Source: Burkholderiaceae bacterium
Lineage (GTDB): Bacteria; Pseudomonadota; Gammaproteobacteria; Burkholderiales; Burkholderiaceae_E
DNA length: 7,000 nt
Direction: 5' to 3'
Assembly (NCBI GenBank): GCA_023258775.1
Contig: JALQWJ010000076.1
Span: 1-7,000, forward strand
The notes below the pieces were generated by a model that was not told the origin of the DNA, searched no databases, and was given only the letters and a program-made list of their open reading frames with translations. The translations under genes were made by a program, and so were the position numbers. This document shows, piece after piece, positions 1 through 7,000 of this stretch. Within the stretch, counting starts at the first letter, position 1. Each line of letters begins with the position of its first letter.

Positions 1-2
1 AA

Positions 3-476
3 GCAGCGAGCAAACCCGCAAGCAAAACAGCCCGCCATGCGGAGGGCAGGCAAGCCGCCAAGGCTGGGACAAGCACAGGCAGCAAATCGAGCGGCATCAG
101 AAAAAAAACACTGGGCAATCAGGCCGAAACGCCGCAGGGCCGTGCCCGCAATGCACTTTTGATCGACAGGCAACTCGACGGCGATGGTCCCGGTGTTGCC
201 CTGATTCTCAGCGCATCCGAGCGCAAATCGCTCAAGGCAGCAGCGCATCACCTCAACCCGGTCGTGATGATTGGGCAGGAGGGGCTAAGCGAAGCTGTGA
301 TCCGCGAAACCGACCGATCGCTTCGGGCGCATGAGCTGATCAAGGTACGGGTTGCAGGCGACGATCGAGAGACTCGCCAGGCCATCCTTGAGGCCCTTTG
401 CGAAGCGCTGCGCTGTGCCGCTGTGCAATCCATTGGAAAGCTTCTCGTGCTTTACCGTCCGAAGGATTACTCGTAG
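3..476 (+). CDS. yhbY: YhbY-family ribosome-assembly RNA-binding protein, CRM domain; 5' end beyond window
   Basis: Small RNA-binding protein with a single CRM domain, a family associated with the 50S subunit precursor. The CRM domain spans about 195-473, from [20 protein letters not shown] to the end. Seen in it: the GxxG loop as IGQEGL, the HELIKVRV strand, DDRETR, and the closing [10 protein letters not shown] signature. The stop is TAG at 474-476. The start is unresolved. The frame has no stop back to base 3 and no ATG or GTG before the domain; only a TTG at 159 with no Shine-Dalgarno-like sequence. I therefore infer that the gene begins left of the window and carries an Ala/Lys/Ser/Gly-rich basic extension (3-158) before the domain. 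The alternative is TTG 159 (105 aa). E. coli YhbY is about 97 aa and begins almost at the domain. It is convergent with greA, overlapping it by 10 bp. The domain call is secure; the extent is not. Confidence 0.85.
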   Translation, partial: AASKPASKTARHAEGRQAAKAGTSTGSKSSGIRKKTLGNQAETPQGRARNALLIDRQLDGDGPGVALILSASERKSLKAAAHHLNPVVMIGQEGLSEAVIRETDRSLRAHELIKVRVAGDDRETRQAILEALCEALRCAAVQSIGKLLVLYRPKDYS

Positions 477-943
477 CGAACGGCCAAGATTTCATAGGAC
501 TTCAGGCCCCCGGGGGCCTGAACGTCAATCGGATCACCCTCATACTTACCAATCATCGCGCGTGCAATGGGTGAGGACACCGAAATCTTTCCCTTCTTGA
601 TGTCGGCTTCGTCGTCACCCACAATCTGATAGGTGACCGTATGACCAGATTCAACTTCCTCTAGTTCAACCGTTGCTCCAAAAACAACCCTCCCATCGGC
701 GTCAAGCAGTTTTGGATCAATAATTTGAGCGTTACTTAATTTAGACTCAAGTTCAGCGATGCGCCCTTCGATAAAGCCTTGACGTTCTCGGGCGGCATCG
801 TATTCGGCATTCTCAGACAAATCGCCCTGAGCCCGGGCCTCGGCGATAGCGGTGATAACTGCAGGGCGCTCGACATGTTTGAGGCGCTGCAATTCCTCTT
901 TTAGCAATTCAGCGCCGACAACCGTTAAAGGGATCGTAGCCAT
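467..943 (-). CDS. greA: Transcription elongation factor GreA
   Basis: GreA enters the RNA polymerase secondary channel and stimulates cleavage of backtracked RNA, freeing stalled complexes. The 158-aa product matches the usual family length. Residues about 1-75 form the antiparallel coiled coil. Its tip reads [13 protein letters not shown], with the acidic pair Asp41 and Glu44 that acts at the polymerase active site. Residues about 80-158 form the FKBP-like globular domain, with [11 protein letters not shown], the [14 protein letters not shown] stretch and the APGG turn. The ATG at 943 has a good ribosome binding site (GAGG, 5 nt upstream) that sits just after the carB stop. The carB-greA gap is 12 nt, so greA is probably cotranscribed with carAB. 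Its 3' end overlaps yhbY and contains a perfect 22-bp palindrome. Identification is firm. Confidence 0.97.
   Translation of the reverse strand: MATIPLTVVGAELLKEELQRLKHVERPAVITAIAEARAQGDLSENAEYDAARERQGFIEGRIAELESKLSNAQIIDPKLLDADGRVVFGATVELEEVESGHTVTYQIVGDDEADIKKGKISVSSPIARAMIGKYEGDPIDVQAPGGLKSYEILAVRYE
501..522. repeat. Perfect 22-bp palindrome between the convergent yhbY and greA ends
   Basis: The two 11-base halves, ttcaggccccc (501-511) and gggggcctgaa (512-522), are exact reverse complements with no spacer. The site lies in greA codons 141-148 (VQAPGGLK), 31 nt before the greA stop and 24 nt past the yhbY stop. As RNA from either strand it could fold into a 9-bp GC-rich stem with a CCGG loop. 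No T-run follows on either side, so it lacks the hallmark of an intrinsic terminator. Confidence 0.85.
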
Positions 944-955
944 TTCATCCTCTTT

Positions 956-3900
956 TTAATGTACAAGTGAAGCGTGTAATTGCTGTAACGCATAAACGTC
1001 GAGCGCTTTCATAGCACGCATGCCTTCAACCGCAGCCGACGCACCTGCGATGGTTGTAAAAACAGTCACTCGCTGAGCGAGCGTGGTTGTGCGAATTGAA
1101 CGCGAATCCGAAATCGCATTCGGTTTTTCTTCAACCGTGTTAATCACCAGATCAATATCACCGTTTTTGATCATATCCACGATATGAGGACGCCCATCCT
1201 GAACCTTGTTGACGACATCGACTGAAATACCCTGACCACGCAAAACGGCTGCCGTACCCTTGGTGGCAATTAGTCGAAAGCCTAGCTCGCATAGGCCACG
1301 TGCCACTGCAATTGCCTTAGGTTTGTCGCTATTACGCACTGAAATAAATACCGTTCCCGTTTCTGGAAGTCTCGTGCCAGCACCAAGCTGCGATTTCACA
1401 TAGGCTTCGCCGAAAGTCTTTCCAACGCCCATGACCTCGCCTGTTGACTTCATCTCGGGCCCAAGCAAAATATCAACACCAGGAAACTTCACAAATGGAA
1501 AGACCGCCTCTTTCACTGAAAAATAAGGCGGCGTCACTTCTGCACCAATCGCTTGATCGGCAAGCGAGCGTCCAGCCATGGCTCTTGCCGCTATCTTGGC
1601 AAGTTGAAGCCCAGTTACCTTCGATACGAAAGGCACGGTTCGCGACGCACGCGGGTTGACCTCGAGCACATAGACCTTGGGCGCTGAGGCGGCATCAGCT
1701 TGTTGGATAGCAAATTGCACATTCATCAGTCCAATGACTTTGAGTGCTTTGGCCATTGCCGCCGTCTGAAGCTTTAATTCGTCGATCAAGGGTTGCGGTA
1801 GAGAATAAGGTGGCAGCGAACAGGCCGAGTCTCCTGAGTGAACACCAGCTTGCTCGATATGTTCCATCACCCCGCCAATAAAAACCCGTTCCCCATCGCA
1901 AAGACAATCAACATCGACCTCGATCGCATCGTTTAAAAATCGATCAAGCAAGACTGGTGAATCATTGGAAACCTTTACCGCTTCCCGCATATAACGCTCT
2001 AATTGTTTTTGCTCGTGAACAATTTCCATGGCTCGGCCGCCTAGGACATAGCTCGGGCGAACAACCAAAGGATAGCCAATCTCCGCTGCCAGGCTTAAGG
2101 CCTCTGTCTCTGTTCGTGCAGTGCGATTAGGCGGTTGCAGCAGATTCAATTGTTGCAATAATTTTTGAAATCTCTCACGATCTTCTGCAATATCTATCGA
2201 TTCGGGCGATGTACCAATAATCGGAACGCCATGTTTCTCCAATGCCAGGGCAAGCTTCAGCGGCGTTTGGCCCCCATATTGAACAATCACGCCTTTAGGC
2301 TTTTCGATCGCAACAATCTCAAGAACATCCTCAAGTGTCAGTGGTTCGAAGTAAAGGCGATCTGAGGTGTCGTAATCGGTTGATACGGTTTCGGGATTGC
2401 AGTTGACCATGATGGTTTCATAACCATCCTCACGAAGCGCAAAAGCAGCATGAACGCAGCAGTAATCAAATTCGATACCCTGACCGATTCGATTCGGGCC
2501 ACCACCAAGCACCATCATCTTAGGCCGATCACTTGGTGCAGCCTCACACTCATCATCGTAAGTTGAGTACATGTAGGCCGTGTTTGTGGCGAATTCCGCA
2601 GCGCAGGTATCAACCCGCTTGTAGACAGGGCGTACACCCAAAGCCCATCTCGCATCGCGAACCTCATCAGGCGTGCAACCCATCAAAAAAGCAAGGCGTT
2701 GGTCCGAGAAGCCTCTAGCCTTCATCGCCTTGAACTCTTCGCGCGTTAATGAGTCCAGGCTGCGTTGCTTTAGACGAGCTTCAATTTGAATCAGTTCTGC
2801 GATGTAGTGCAAAAACCAGGGATCGATGCCAGTTTCTTCATAAACCTCCTCGACTGAAAGGCCAATACGGAACGCGTCGGCCACATAAAGCAGGCGCTCG
2901 GGCCTTGGTTCGCCAATCTCGCGAGTAATTTCATCCTCATCAGTAGAACGTTCTTCAAAACCATCAATGCCGGTTTCCAATCCTCTTAGTGCTTTTTGTA
3001 GCGACTCTTGAAAGTTGCGACCGATTGCCATCACTTCGCCGACCGACTTCATCTGGGTCGTGAGCCGTGAATCGGCTTGGGGAAACTTCTCAAAGGCAAA
3101 GCGTGGAATTTTTGTTACGACATAGTCAATCGATGGTTCAAAAGAAGCGGGTGTCAGCCCCCCTGTAATTTCATTGCTTAACTCATCAAGGGTGTAGCCA
3201 ACTGCGAGCTTGGCCGCTACCTTGGCAATTGGAAAACCAGTTGCTTTGGATGCCAGTGCTGAAGACCGCGAAACTCGCGGATTCATTTCGATGACGATCA
3301 TCCGACCATCTGCCGGATTGATCGCAAACTGCACATTGGAGCCTCCGGTATCGACGCCGATTTCGCGCAACACCGCGATTGAGGCGTTGCGCATGATCTG
3401 ATATTCCTTATCGGTCAGTGTTTGCGCAGGCGCAACCGTAATTGAGTCACCCGTGTGAACACCCATGGGATCGAGATTTTCAATCGAACAAACAATGATG
3501 CAATTATCATTGCGATCTCGGACAACTTCCATTTCAAACTCTTTCCACCCGATCAGACTCTCTTCGATCAACAACTCACGAGTGGGCGAAAGGTCGAGTC
3601 CACGCTTGCAGATTTCGAGAAATTCTTCCTGGTTGTAGGCAATCCCACCGCCGGTGCCCCCAAGGGTAAAACTCGGTCTGATAATCACCGGATAGCCGAT
3701 CGTTGTCTGAACTTCCTGTGCTTCTTGAAGATTATGAGCAATCCCCGAACGCGCGGATCCAAGACCGATGCCCTGCATTGCAACTTTGAACTTTTGCCGA
3801 TCCTCGGCCTTCTCGATCGCCTCAGGTGATGCACCAATCAGCTCACAGCCGTACTGGCGCAGCACCCCCCGTTGATGCAAGTCGAGTGCGCAATTAAGCG

Positions 3901-4183
3901 CAGTTTGCCCGCCCATGGTGGGCAGTACCGCATCGGGACGTTCCTTCGCGATGATTCGTTCGAGTACCTGCCAGGTAATCGGTTCGATATAGGTCACATC
4001 GGCTGTTTCAGGATCGGTCATGATCGTAGCCGGATTGCTGTTGACCAGAATCACTTCAAAGCCTTCTTGCTTCAGGGCTTTACAGGCTTGGGCACCTGAG
4101 TAGTCAAACTCGCAAGCCTGGCCGATAATAATCGGACCTGCCCCAATTATTAGAATACGCTTAATATCAGAACGTTTAGGCAT
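956..4183 (-). CDS. carB: Carbamoyl-phosphate synthase large subunit
   Basis: Uses ammonia passed from CarA, bicarbonate and two ATP to make carbamoyl phosphate for arginine and pyrimidine synthesis. The product is 1075 aa, against 1073 in E. coli. Domains in order: carboxyphosphate ATP-grasp half (about 1-400; [49 protein letters not shown]); oligomerisation region (about 400-555); carbamoyl-phosphate ATP-grasp half (about 555-935; [49 protein letters not shown]); C-terminal MGS-like allosteric domain (about 935-1075; [34 protein letters not shown]). Both ATP-grasp halves look intact. The frame is open further up to an ATG at 4237 inside carA, but the ATG at 4183 gives the conserved [17 protein letters not shown] start and has GAGGA 10 nt upstream, so I chose 4183. 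The gap to the carA stop is 7 nt. Allosteric control by UMP and ornithine is known in E. coli; it is inferred here. Confidence 0.98.
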   Translation of the reverse strand: MPKRSDIKRILIIGAGPIIIGQACEFDYSGAQACKALKQEGFEVILVNSNPATIMTDPETADVTYIEPITWQVLERIIAKERPDAVLPTMGGQTALNCALDLHQRGVLRQYGCELIGASPEAIEKAEDRQKFKVAMQGIGLGSARSGIAHNLQEAQEVQTTIGYPVIIRPSFTLGGTGGGIAYNQEEFLEICKRGLDLSPTRELLIEESLIGWKEFEMEVVRDRNDNCIIVCSIENLDPMGVHTGDSITVAPAQTLTDKEYQIMRNASIAVLREIGVDTGGSNVQFAINPADGRMIVIEMNPRVSRSSALASKATGFPIAKVAAKLAVGYTLDELSNEITGGLTPASFEPSIDYVVTKIPRFAFEKFPQADSRLTTQMKSVGEVMAIGRNFQESLQKALRGLETGIDGFEERSTDEDEITREIGEPRPERLLYVADAFRIGLSVEEVYEETGIDPWFLHYIAELIQIEARLKQRSLDSLTREEFKAMKARGFSDQRLAFLMGCTPDEVRDARWALGVRPVYKRVDTCAAEFATNTAYMYSTYDDECEAAPSDRPKMMVLGGGPNRIGQGIEFDYCCVHAAFALREDGYETIMVNCNPETVSTDYDTSDRLYFEPLTLEDVLEIVAIEKPKGVIVQYGGQTPLKLALALEKHGVPIIGTSPESIDIAEDRERFQKLLQQLNLLQPPNRTARTETEALSLAAEIGYPLVVRPSYVLGGRAMEIVHEQKQLERYMREAVKVSNDSPVLLDRFLNDAIEVDVDCLCDGERVFIGGVMEHIEQAGVHSGDSACSLPPYSLPQPLIDELKLQTAAMAKALKVIGLMNVQFAIQQADAASAPKVYVLEVNPRASRTVPFVSKVTGLQLAKIAARAMAGRSLADQAIGAEVTPPYFSVKEAVFPFVKFPGVDILLGPEMKSTGEVMGVGKTFGEAYVKSQLGAGTRLPETGTVFISVRNSDKPKAIAVARGLCELGFRLIATKGTAAVLRGQGISVDVVNKVQDGRPHIVDMIKNGDIDLVINTVEEKPNAISDSRSIRTTTLAQRVTVFTTIAGASAAVEGMRAMKALDVYALQQLHASLVH

Positions 4184-4190
4184 CTTAGAA

Positions 4191-5390
4191 CTATCCTCGC
4201 GTCTGACGTTGACGCATCGCTTCAATAAATCGATCAAACAGCGGACCTACATCATGAGGCCCTGGGCTTGCCTCGGGGTGTCCCTGAAAGGCAAAGGCTG
4301 GACAGTCGCTGCGCTCAATGCCTTGTATTGATCCATCAAAGAGTGATACGTGTGTAATCTTCAGATTCTCTGGAAGGCTGTCTGGATCAATGGCAAAGCC
4401 ATGATTCTGGCTGGTGATCATCACCGATCCATTTTTCAAATCCTTCACCGGATGGTTTGCGCCATGGTGGCCAAACTTCATCTTGAAAGTTTTGGCACCG
4501 CTGGCCAAGGCCATGATTTGATGACCCAAGCAAATACCAAATAAAGGAAGGCCTTTTGCCATCAATTCATGCGCTGCGTCGATGGCATAGTGGCAGGGCT
4601 CGGGGTCTCCAGGGCCATTAGATAGGAAAACACCATCAGGTTGTAAAGAAAGAATATCTTGCGCGTTGCTTTGTGCGGGCAGGACATGAACTTCGCAATC
4701 TCGATCAACCAACATTCGCAAAATATTTCGCTTCACCCCGAAATCGAGTGCAACCACCCGAAACCTTGGCTGTGCCTGCAAAGTCTTATGGCCACCCTCT
4801 AGAGTCCAGCTGCCTTCACGCCATAGATAAGCCTTGCTGGTCGTGACCACTTTGGCAAGATCAAGTCCTGCCATGCCCGGAAATTCGCGCGCTTTGCTAA
4901 GCGCTCTAAGCGCCGCTTGCTCACGACTACCTACCTCATCACCTGCGAGCAAGCATGCCGCCTGCGCACCTTCGCTTCTGAGGATTCGGGTGAGCTTTCT
5001 TGTATCGATTCCCGCAATGGCGCAAATACCTCGTTGACTTAAATAACCGGGCAAGTCATGTCGCGAGCGCCAGTTTGATGAGCGCGGAGAAAGCGATTTG
5101 ATGATTAAGCCTGCTGCATCAACGCGCGGCGCTTCATCATCTTCTTCATTCGTGCCAACGTTGCCAATATGCGGGTAGGTTAGCGTGACGAGTTGACGCG
5201 CATAACTTGGGTCGCTCAGTATTTCCTGGTATCCGGTCATCGCCGTATTGAAGACCGCCTCACCAACGGCGCATCCGTCTGCGCCGATTGATTCGCCGTA
5301 AAAAATCTGACCATTTGCAAGCGCAAGTACGGCTGGCTTGGTAGGTGGTAAAAGCTCAGGACGCTCGCCTTGTGGCGAAGCTTGATGCAT
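4191..5390 (-). CDS. carA: Carbamoyl-phosphate synthase small subunit (glutamine amidotransferase)
   Basis: Hydrolyses glutamine and channels the ammonia to CarB. From the ATG at 5390 the product is 399 aa, against 382 in E. coli. The N-terminal CarA-specific domain (about 19-150) shows [31 protein letters not shown] and [11 protein letters not shown]. The C-terminal class I glutamine amidotransferase domain (about 208-395) has the nucleophile Cys287 in GICLGHQ and the partners His371 and Glu373 in [11 protein letters not shown]. The start is uncertain: neither the ATG at 5390 nor the in-frame upstream candidates (GTG 5411, GTG 5423, TTG 5447) has a Shine-Dalgarno-like sequence. The upstream frame is open to a TAA at 5469-5471. 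From 5390 there is a roughly 18-residue Pro/Gln-rich lead before [14 protein letters not shown]. The gene is first of the carA-carB-greA unit, 110 nt downstream of recR. Function is firm. Confidence 0.97.
   Translation of the reverse strand: MHQASPQGERPELLPPTKPAVLALANGQIFYGESIGADGCAVGEAVFNTAMTGYQEILSDPSYARQLVTLTYPHIGNVGTNEEDDEAPRVDAAGLIIKSLSPRSSNWRSRHDLPGYLSQRGICAIAGIDTRKLTRILRSEGAQAACLLAGDEVGSREQAALRALSKAREFPGMAGLDLAKVVTTSKAYLWREGSWTLEGGHKTLQAQPRFRVVALDFGVKRNILRMLVDRDCEVHVLPAQSNAQDILSLQPDGVFLSNGPGDPEPCHYAIDAAHELMAKGLPLFGICLGHQIMALASGAKTFKMKFGHHGANHPVKDLKNGSVMITSQNHGFAIDPDSLPENLKITHVSLFDGSIQGIERSDCPAFAFQGHPEASPGPHDVGPLFDRFIEAMRQRQTRG
4194..4198 (-). promoter_or_regulatory. carB ribosome binding site nested in the carA 3' end
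   Basis: GAGGA on the minus strand lies in the last Arg-Gly codons of carA, immediately before the carA TAG (4191-4193), and 10 nt from the carB ATG at 4183. Ribosomes finishing carA would therefore terminate on the carB initiation region. This suggests translational coupling, which would help match the 1:1 subunit ratio. The site also supports 4183 over 4237 as the carB start. Confidence 0.65.
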
Positions 5391-5480
5391 GGGCGGCAAT
5401 GAAGAAGACACGATGATGGACACCAGGTTATGGCGCTGGCCGAGCAAGGCTTGCGGCGCTGTGCGCAGTTAAACCTTTCT

Positions 5481-5509
5481 ATTTTAGCTGAATCGACCGG
5501 TCATGTTCC
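5481..5509 (-). promoter_or_regulatory. Possible sigma-70-type promoter for carA-carB-greA
   Basis: In the only sizeable gap between minus-strand genes, the minus strand carries TAAAAT (5481-5486), five of six matches to the -10 consensus. A weak -35 candidate, GGAACA (5504-5509; three of six), lies 17 nt upstream at the end of recR. A start a few bases past the -10 would leave a leader of about 80 nt before the carA ATG at 5390. No attenuator hairpin with a U-run, leader peptide or recognisable arginine/pyrimidine operator was seen. This is a consensus match by eye only. Confidence 0.3.
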
Positions 5510-6100
5510 CGATAGGCCTCGACGATCGCGCAAAGCCTGCGCGATCGTACTCGCATCGACATATTCAAGCTCACTACCTACTGGCACACCGCGCGCCAGA
5601 CGGGTGACTTTTAGCCCCTGGCGTTTGAGCATCATGCCGAGGTAGTGGGCGGTGGCTTCGCCTTCAGCGGTAAAGTTCGTTGCGAGGATCACCTCACTGA
5701 CCAAACCATCGTTGGCCCGACTCAGCAATCGATGCATATGTAAATCAGTTGGTCCGATACCGTCAAGCGGTGAGAGTCGCCCCATTAAAACAAAATAGTA
5801 ACCAGCGTAGCTCAGCGTTTGCTCGAGCATGAGTTGATCAGCAGGCGTCTCAACAACACATAATAGACCGGGATCGCGGCGTGTTGAGGTGCAGGTATCG
5901 CAAAGACTCTGTTCGGAAAATGTGTTGCAACGTTCACAATGTTTTATTTTTTCAACCGCTTCAGCAAGCGAGCGGCCAAGCAATGCTGCCCCGTCGCGAT
6001 CATGCTGAAGCATATGAAAAGCATAGCGCTGCGCCGATTTCGGCCCAACGCCCGGCAGCCTGCGTAGCGCTGCAATCAGCGCATCAAGTGTTGGTGACAC
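5501..6100 (-). CDS. recR: Recombination mediator protein RecR
   Basis: RecR works with RecO and RecF to load RecA on SSB-covered gapped DNA. The 199-aa product is close to the 201 aa of E. coli RecR. In order: a helix-hairpin-helix ([20 protein letters not shown], 12-31); a zinc finger with Cys55, Cys58, Cys67 and Cys70; a Toprim domain from about 78 to 173, containing [10 protein letters not shown] with Glu84 and Asp88, [11 protein letters not shown] and [17 protein letters not shown]; and the conserved tail [20 protein letters not shown]. The GTG at 6100 is the only sensible start, because an in-frame TAG (6101-6103) directly precedes it and the next Met lies inside the HhH. No clear Shine-Dalgarno sequence precedes it. 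It lies 64 nt after ybaB in the common dnaX-ybaB-recR order. The last codons contain a perfect 10-bp inverted repeat. Confidence 0.97.
   Translation of the reverse strand: MSPTLDALIAALRRLPGVGPKSAQRYAFHMLQHDRDGAALLGRSLAEAVEKIKHCERCNTFSEQSLCDTCTSTRRDPGLLCVVETPADQLMLEQTLSYAGYYFVLMGRLSPLDGIGPTDLHMHRLLSRANDGLVSEVILATNFTAEGEATAHYLGMMLKRQGLKVTRLARGVPVGSELEYVDASTIAQALRDRRGLSGT
5522..5548 (-). repeat. Perfect 10-bp inverted repeat in the recR 3' end
   Basis: Arms acgatcgcgc (5522-5531) and gcgcgatcgt (5539-5548) are exact reverse complements around a 7-nt spacer. They lie within recR codons 185-193, 18 nt before the stop. In the mRNA this would give a GC-rich hairpin, but no U-run follows, so it is not a standard intrinsic terminator. 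It could stabilise the 3' end of a dnaX-ybaB-recR transcript or be incidental. Confidence 0.7.
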
Positions 6101-6164
6101 CTAAAGGGCGCTCAAATAGTCAGATCAATGCTCGAATACACAAACACGAATACAAGGCAAGACA

Positions 6165-6491
6165 TCAAAATGGCAACTTAAAACCAGGAGGCAAAGGCAG
6201 ACCCTGGGTGAGTTTGCCCATATGGGCCTGGGCTGTTTCGTCTGCTTTACGCAACGCATCGTTAAGCGCTGCTACCACCAAATCCTCAAGCATGTCCTTG
6301 TCGTCTGTCAGAAGGGACGGATCGATAATCACCCGCCGCACCTCATTGCGCGCCGTCACAATTGCCTTGACCATGCCCGCACCTGACTGTCCTTCGACTT
6401 CAACACTGGCCAGTTGTTCCTGAGCCTTTTTCATGTTGTCCTGCATTTGCTGGGCCTGCTTCATTAAGCCGGCTAACTGACCCTTCATCAT
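6165..6491 (-). CDS. ybaB: YbaB/EbfC-family nucleoid-associated DNA-binding protein
   Basis: Small dimeric DNA-binding protein of the YbaB/EbfC family, usually encoded between dnaX and recR. The 108-aa product compares with 109 aa in E. coli and is conserved throughout. A helical N-terminal part (about 1-29; [22 protein letters not shown]) is followed by the strand region [32 protein letters not shown], then [23 protein letters not shown], ending in the typical LPPGFKLPF. Two adjacent ATGs (6491 and 6488) are possible starts. The first is chosen because AAAGGA lies 7 nt upstream, within the 33-nt gap after dnaX. Probably cotranscribed with dnaX and recR. Its exact role in the cell is not settled in the family; the neighbourhood suggests replication or repair. 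Confidence 0.96.
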   Translation of the reverse strand: MMKGQLAGLMKQAQQMQDNMKKAQEQLASVEVEGQSGAGMVKAIVTARNEVRRVIIDPSLLTDDKDMLEDLVVAALNDALRKADETAQAHMGKLTQGLPLPPGFKLPF

Positions 6492-6524
6492 GACGATGTC
6501 CTTTCAAAGTTTTCAAGAAAGATT

Positions 6525-7000
6525 CTAGTGTTTACGCGATTCGTGTTGACGCGGCTGGACCGAATCGGGATCGATTTGCGCACCGAGCTCATTGACCATC
6601 GCCTGAACGAAGGGATCGCTTTGCAAACCCTGAAGGGCGGCGTCACGTTCGGCGCGTCGCTGGGCATCATGAATTGAAGCAGCGGTCTGAACGCCGACAG
6701 CGCCAACTTCTGCTGATAATCGTAGCGGTTTTTGAAAATGGGTAACCAATAAATCTTTGACTTTGTTGACGGTTGCCAGTTCTGCAAGCGGTCGAATCGG
6801 CACGCGAACGCGGATGTGCATGCCCTCAATGGCGAGTAATTCACTTTGTTCTAAAAACTGGCGAACAAACCCTGAACAAGGAATACGACTCGCAAGCGCA
6901 GACCATTCGCAGTCCAGAACGAAGCTTGCAGGTTTAGTAGCTGTGTCCTGGGTTCCACGCTCAGCTGCCCCAGACTCAGCAGCTCTAGGTTCAGCAGCTC
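6525..7000 (-). CDS. dnaX: DNA polymerase III subunit tau/gamma, C-terminal part (gene truncated by window edge)
   Basis: Only the last 158 codons are present; the frame is open to the right edge and ends in TAG at 6525-6527. Visible parts, in order: an Ala/Glu-rich low-complexity linker with repeated AAExx units (6954-6998); then the tau-specific C-terminal domain, with FVLDCEWSALASRIPCSG, the LEQSELLAIEGMHIRVRVP strand region, PLRLSAEVGAVGVQTAAS and RAERDAALQGLQSDPFVQAMV; then a short polar tail. In E. coli the tau C-terminal part contacts the polymerase alpha subunit and DnaB. Here that role is inferred from family resemblance and from ybaB and recR directly downstream. The AAA+ ATPase part and any tau/gamma frameshift site lie outside the window. 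The internal ATG at 6821 is not a real start, since the coding frame and domain continue upstream of it. Confidence 0.9.
   Translation of the reverse strand, partial: AAEPRAAESGAAERGTQDTATKPASFVLDCEWSALASRIPCSGFVRQFLEQSELLAIEGMHIRVRVPIRPLAELATVNKVKDLLVTHFQKPLRLSAEVGAVGVQTAASIHDAQRRAERDAALQGLQSDPFVQAMVNELGAQIDPDSVQPRQHESRKH
6954..6998 (-). repeat. 15-bp tandem repeat encoding AAExx units in the DnaX linker
   Basis: Read on the minus strand, the codons give AAEPR, AAESG, AAERG. On the plus strand, tcagcagctc recurs exactly at 6976-6985 and 6991-7000, with a diverged copy from 6961 (tcagctgccc), at a 15-bp period that keeps the reading frame. The array reaches the window edge and may continue. 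Confidence 0.7.

Noticed and set aside
1..162. Plus-strand reading in another frame ending TGA at 160-162, overlapping the TTG at 159 as TTGA, which could suggest a coupled upstream gene.
   Set aside because: It is Arg/Gln-rich with unfavoured codons (CGA, AGG, GGA), and all three frames are open in this T-poor stretch. The YhbY frame has the more natural codons. Sequence left of the window would settle it.
1069..1081. Short inverted repeat ctcgct-g-agcgag inside carB.
   Set aside because: Arms of 6 bp with one central base in a GC-rich coding stretch are expected by chance; no T-run or boundary is nearby.
3455..3829. 124-aa plus-strand reading frame antisense to carB.
   Set aside because: It lies wholly inside strongly conserved carB sequence, resembles no family I know, and has no ribosome binding site; it is a shadow of carB codons.
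4184..4237. Upstream ATG at 4237 as the carB start, adding 18 residues.
   Set aside because: It would overlap carA by 47 bp, lacks conservation in the added residues, and the ATG at 4183 has both the family N-terminus and a ribosome binding site.
5391..5475. Possible attenuator, leader peptide or pyrimidine-sensing element ahead of carA.
   Set aside because: I found no U-tract terminator, no Arg-rich leader and no T-run at the predicted transcript start; only a short GCAAG/CTTGC repeat with a one-base centre, too tight for a useful hairpin.
5881..6423. 180-aa plus-strand reading frame across recR and ybaB.
   Set aside because: It is antisense to two clearly conserved genes and their gap, with no recognisable domain; chance openness.
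6488..6844. 118-aa minus-strand reading frame spanning the dnaX-ybaB gap.
   Set aside because: It is out of frame with the dnaX C-terminus, whose conserved tau sequence continues to the right edge; the overlapping frame has no family features.

Overview
This is an ordinary chromosomal housekeeping segment. Every gene matches its counterpart in proteobacteria, and gene content together with protein wording points to a betaproteobacterium, most likely of the Burkholderiales. The indicators are the DnaX C-terminal region, the 'INTVEEK ... TTFTTIAGA-like' wording of the CarB allosteric domain, and yhbY facing greA tail to tail next to carAB. Base composition looks close to even, lower in GC than many Burkholderiales. 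Genus cannot be named from the sequence alone.

Layout, read in the direction of the minus strand (right to left): the 3' end of dnaX (DNA polymerase III tau/gamma; runs off the right edge), ybaB/ebfC, recR, a 110-nt gap with a possible promoter, then carA, carB and greA. On the plus strand at the left edge is yhbY, whose 3' end overlaps the greA 3' end by 10 bp and whose reading frame is open to the left edge. There is no gene-free stretch over 300 bases.

Functionally there are two minus-strand blocks. dnaX-ybaB-recR is the classic replication/recombination-repair cluster: clamp loader, DNA-binding YbaB and the RecFOR mediator RecR. carA-carB-greA makes both subunits of carbamoyl-phosphate synthase, the shared precursor for arginine and pyrimidines, followed by a transcript-cleavage factor; gaps of 7 and 12 nt imply one mRNA. 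yhbY encodes a small CRM-domain RNA-binding protein of the ribosome assembly family.

No phage, IS, CRISPR, tRNA/rRNA or defence genes are seen, and I found no new biological system. The points worth a second look are small. A perfect 22-bp palindrome lies in the last codons of greA, between the convergent genes. A perfect 10-bp inverted repeat with a 7-nt spacer lies in the last codons of recR. The YhbY reading frame carries a T-poor Ala/Lys/Ser-rich N-terminal extension with an A8 tract. The DnaX linker at the right edge contains a 15-bp repeat. The starts of carA and recR lack evident ribosome binding sites.
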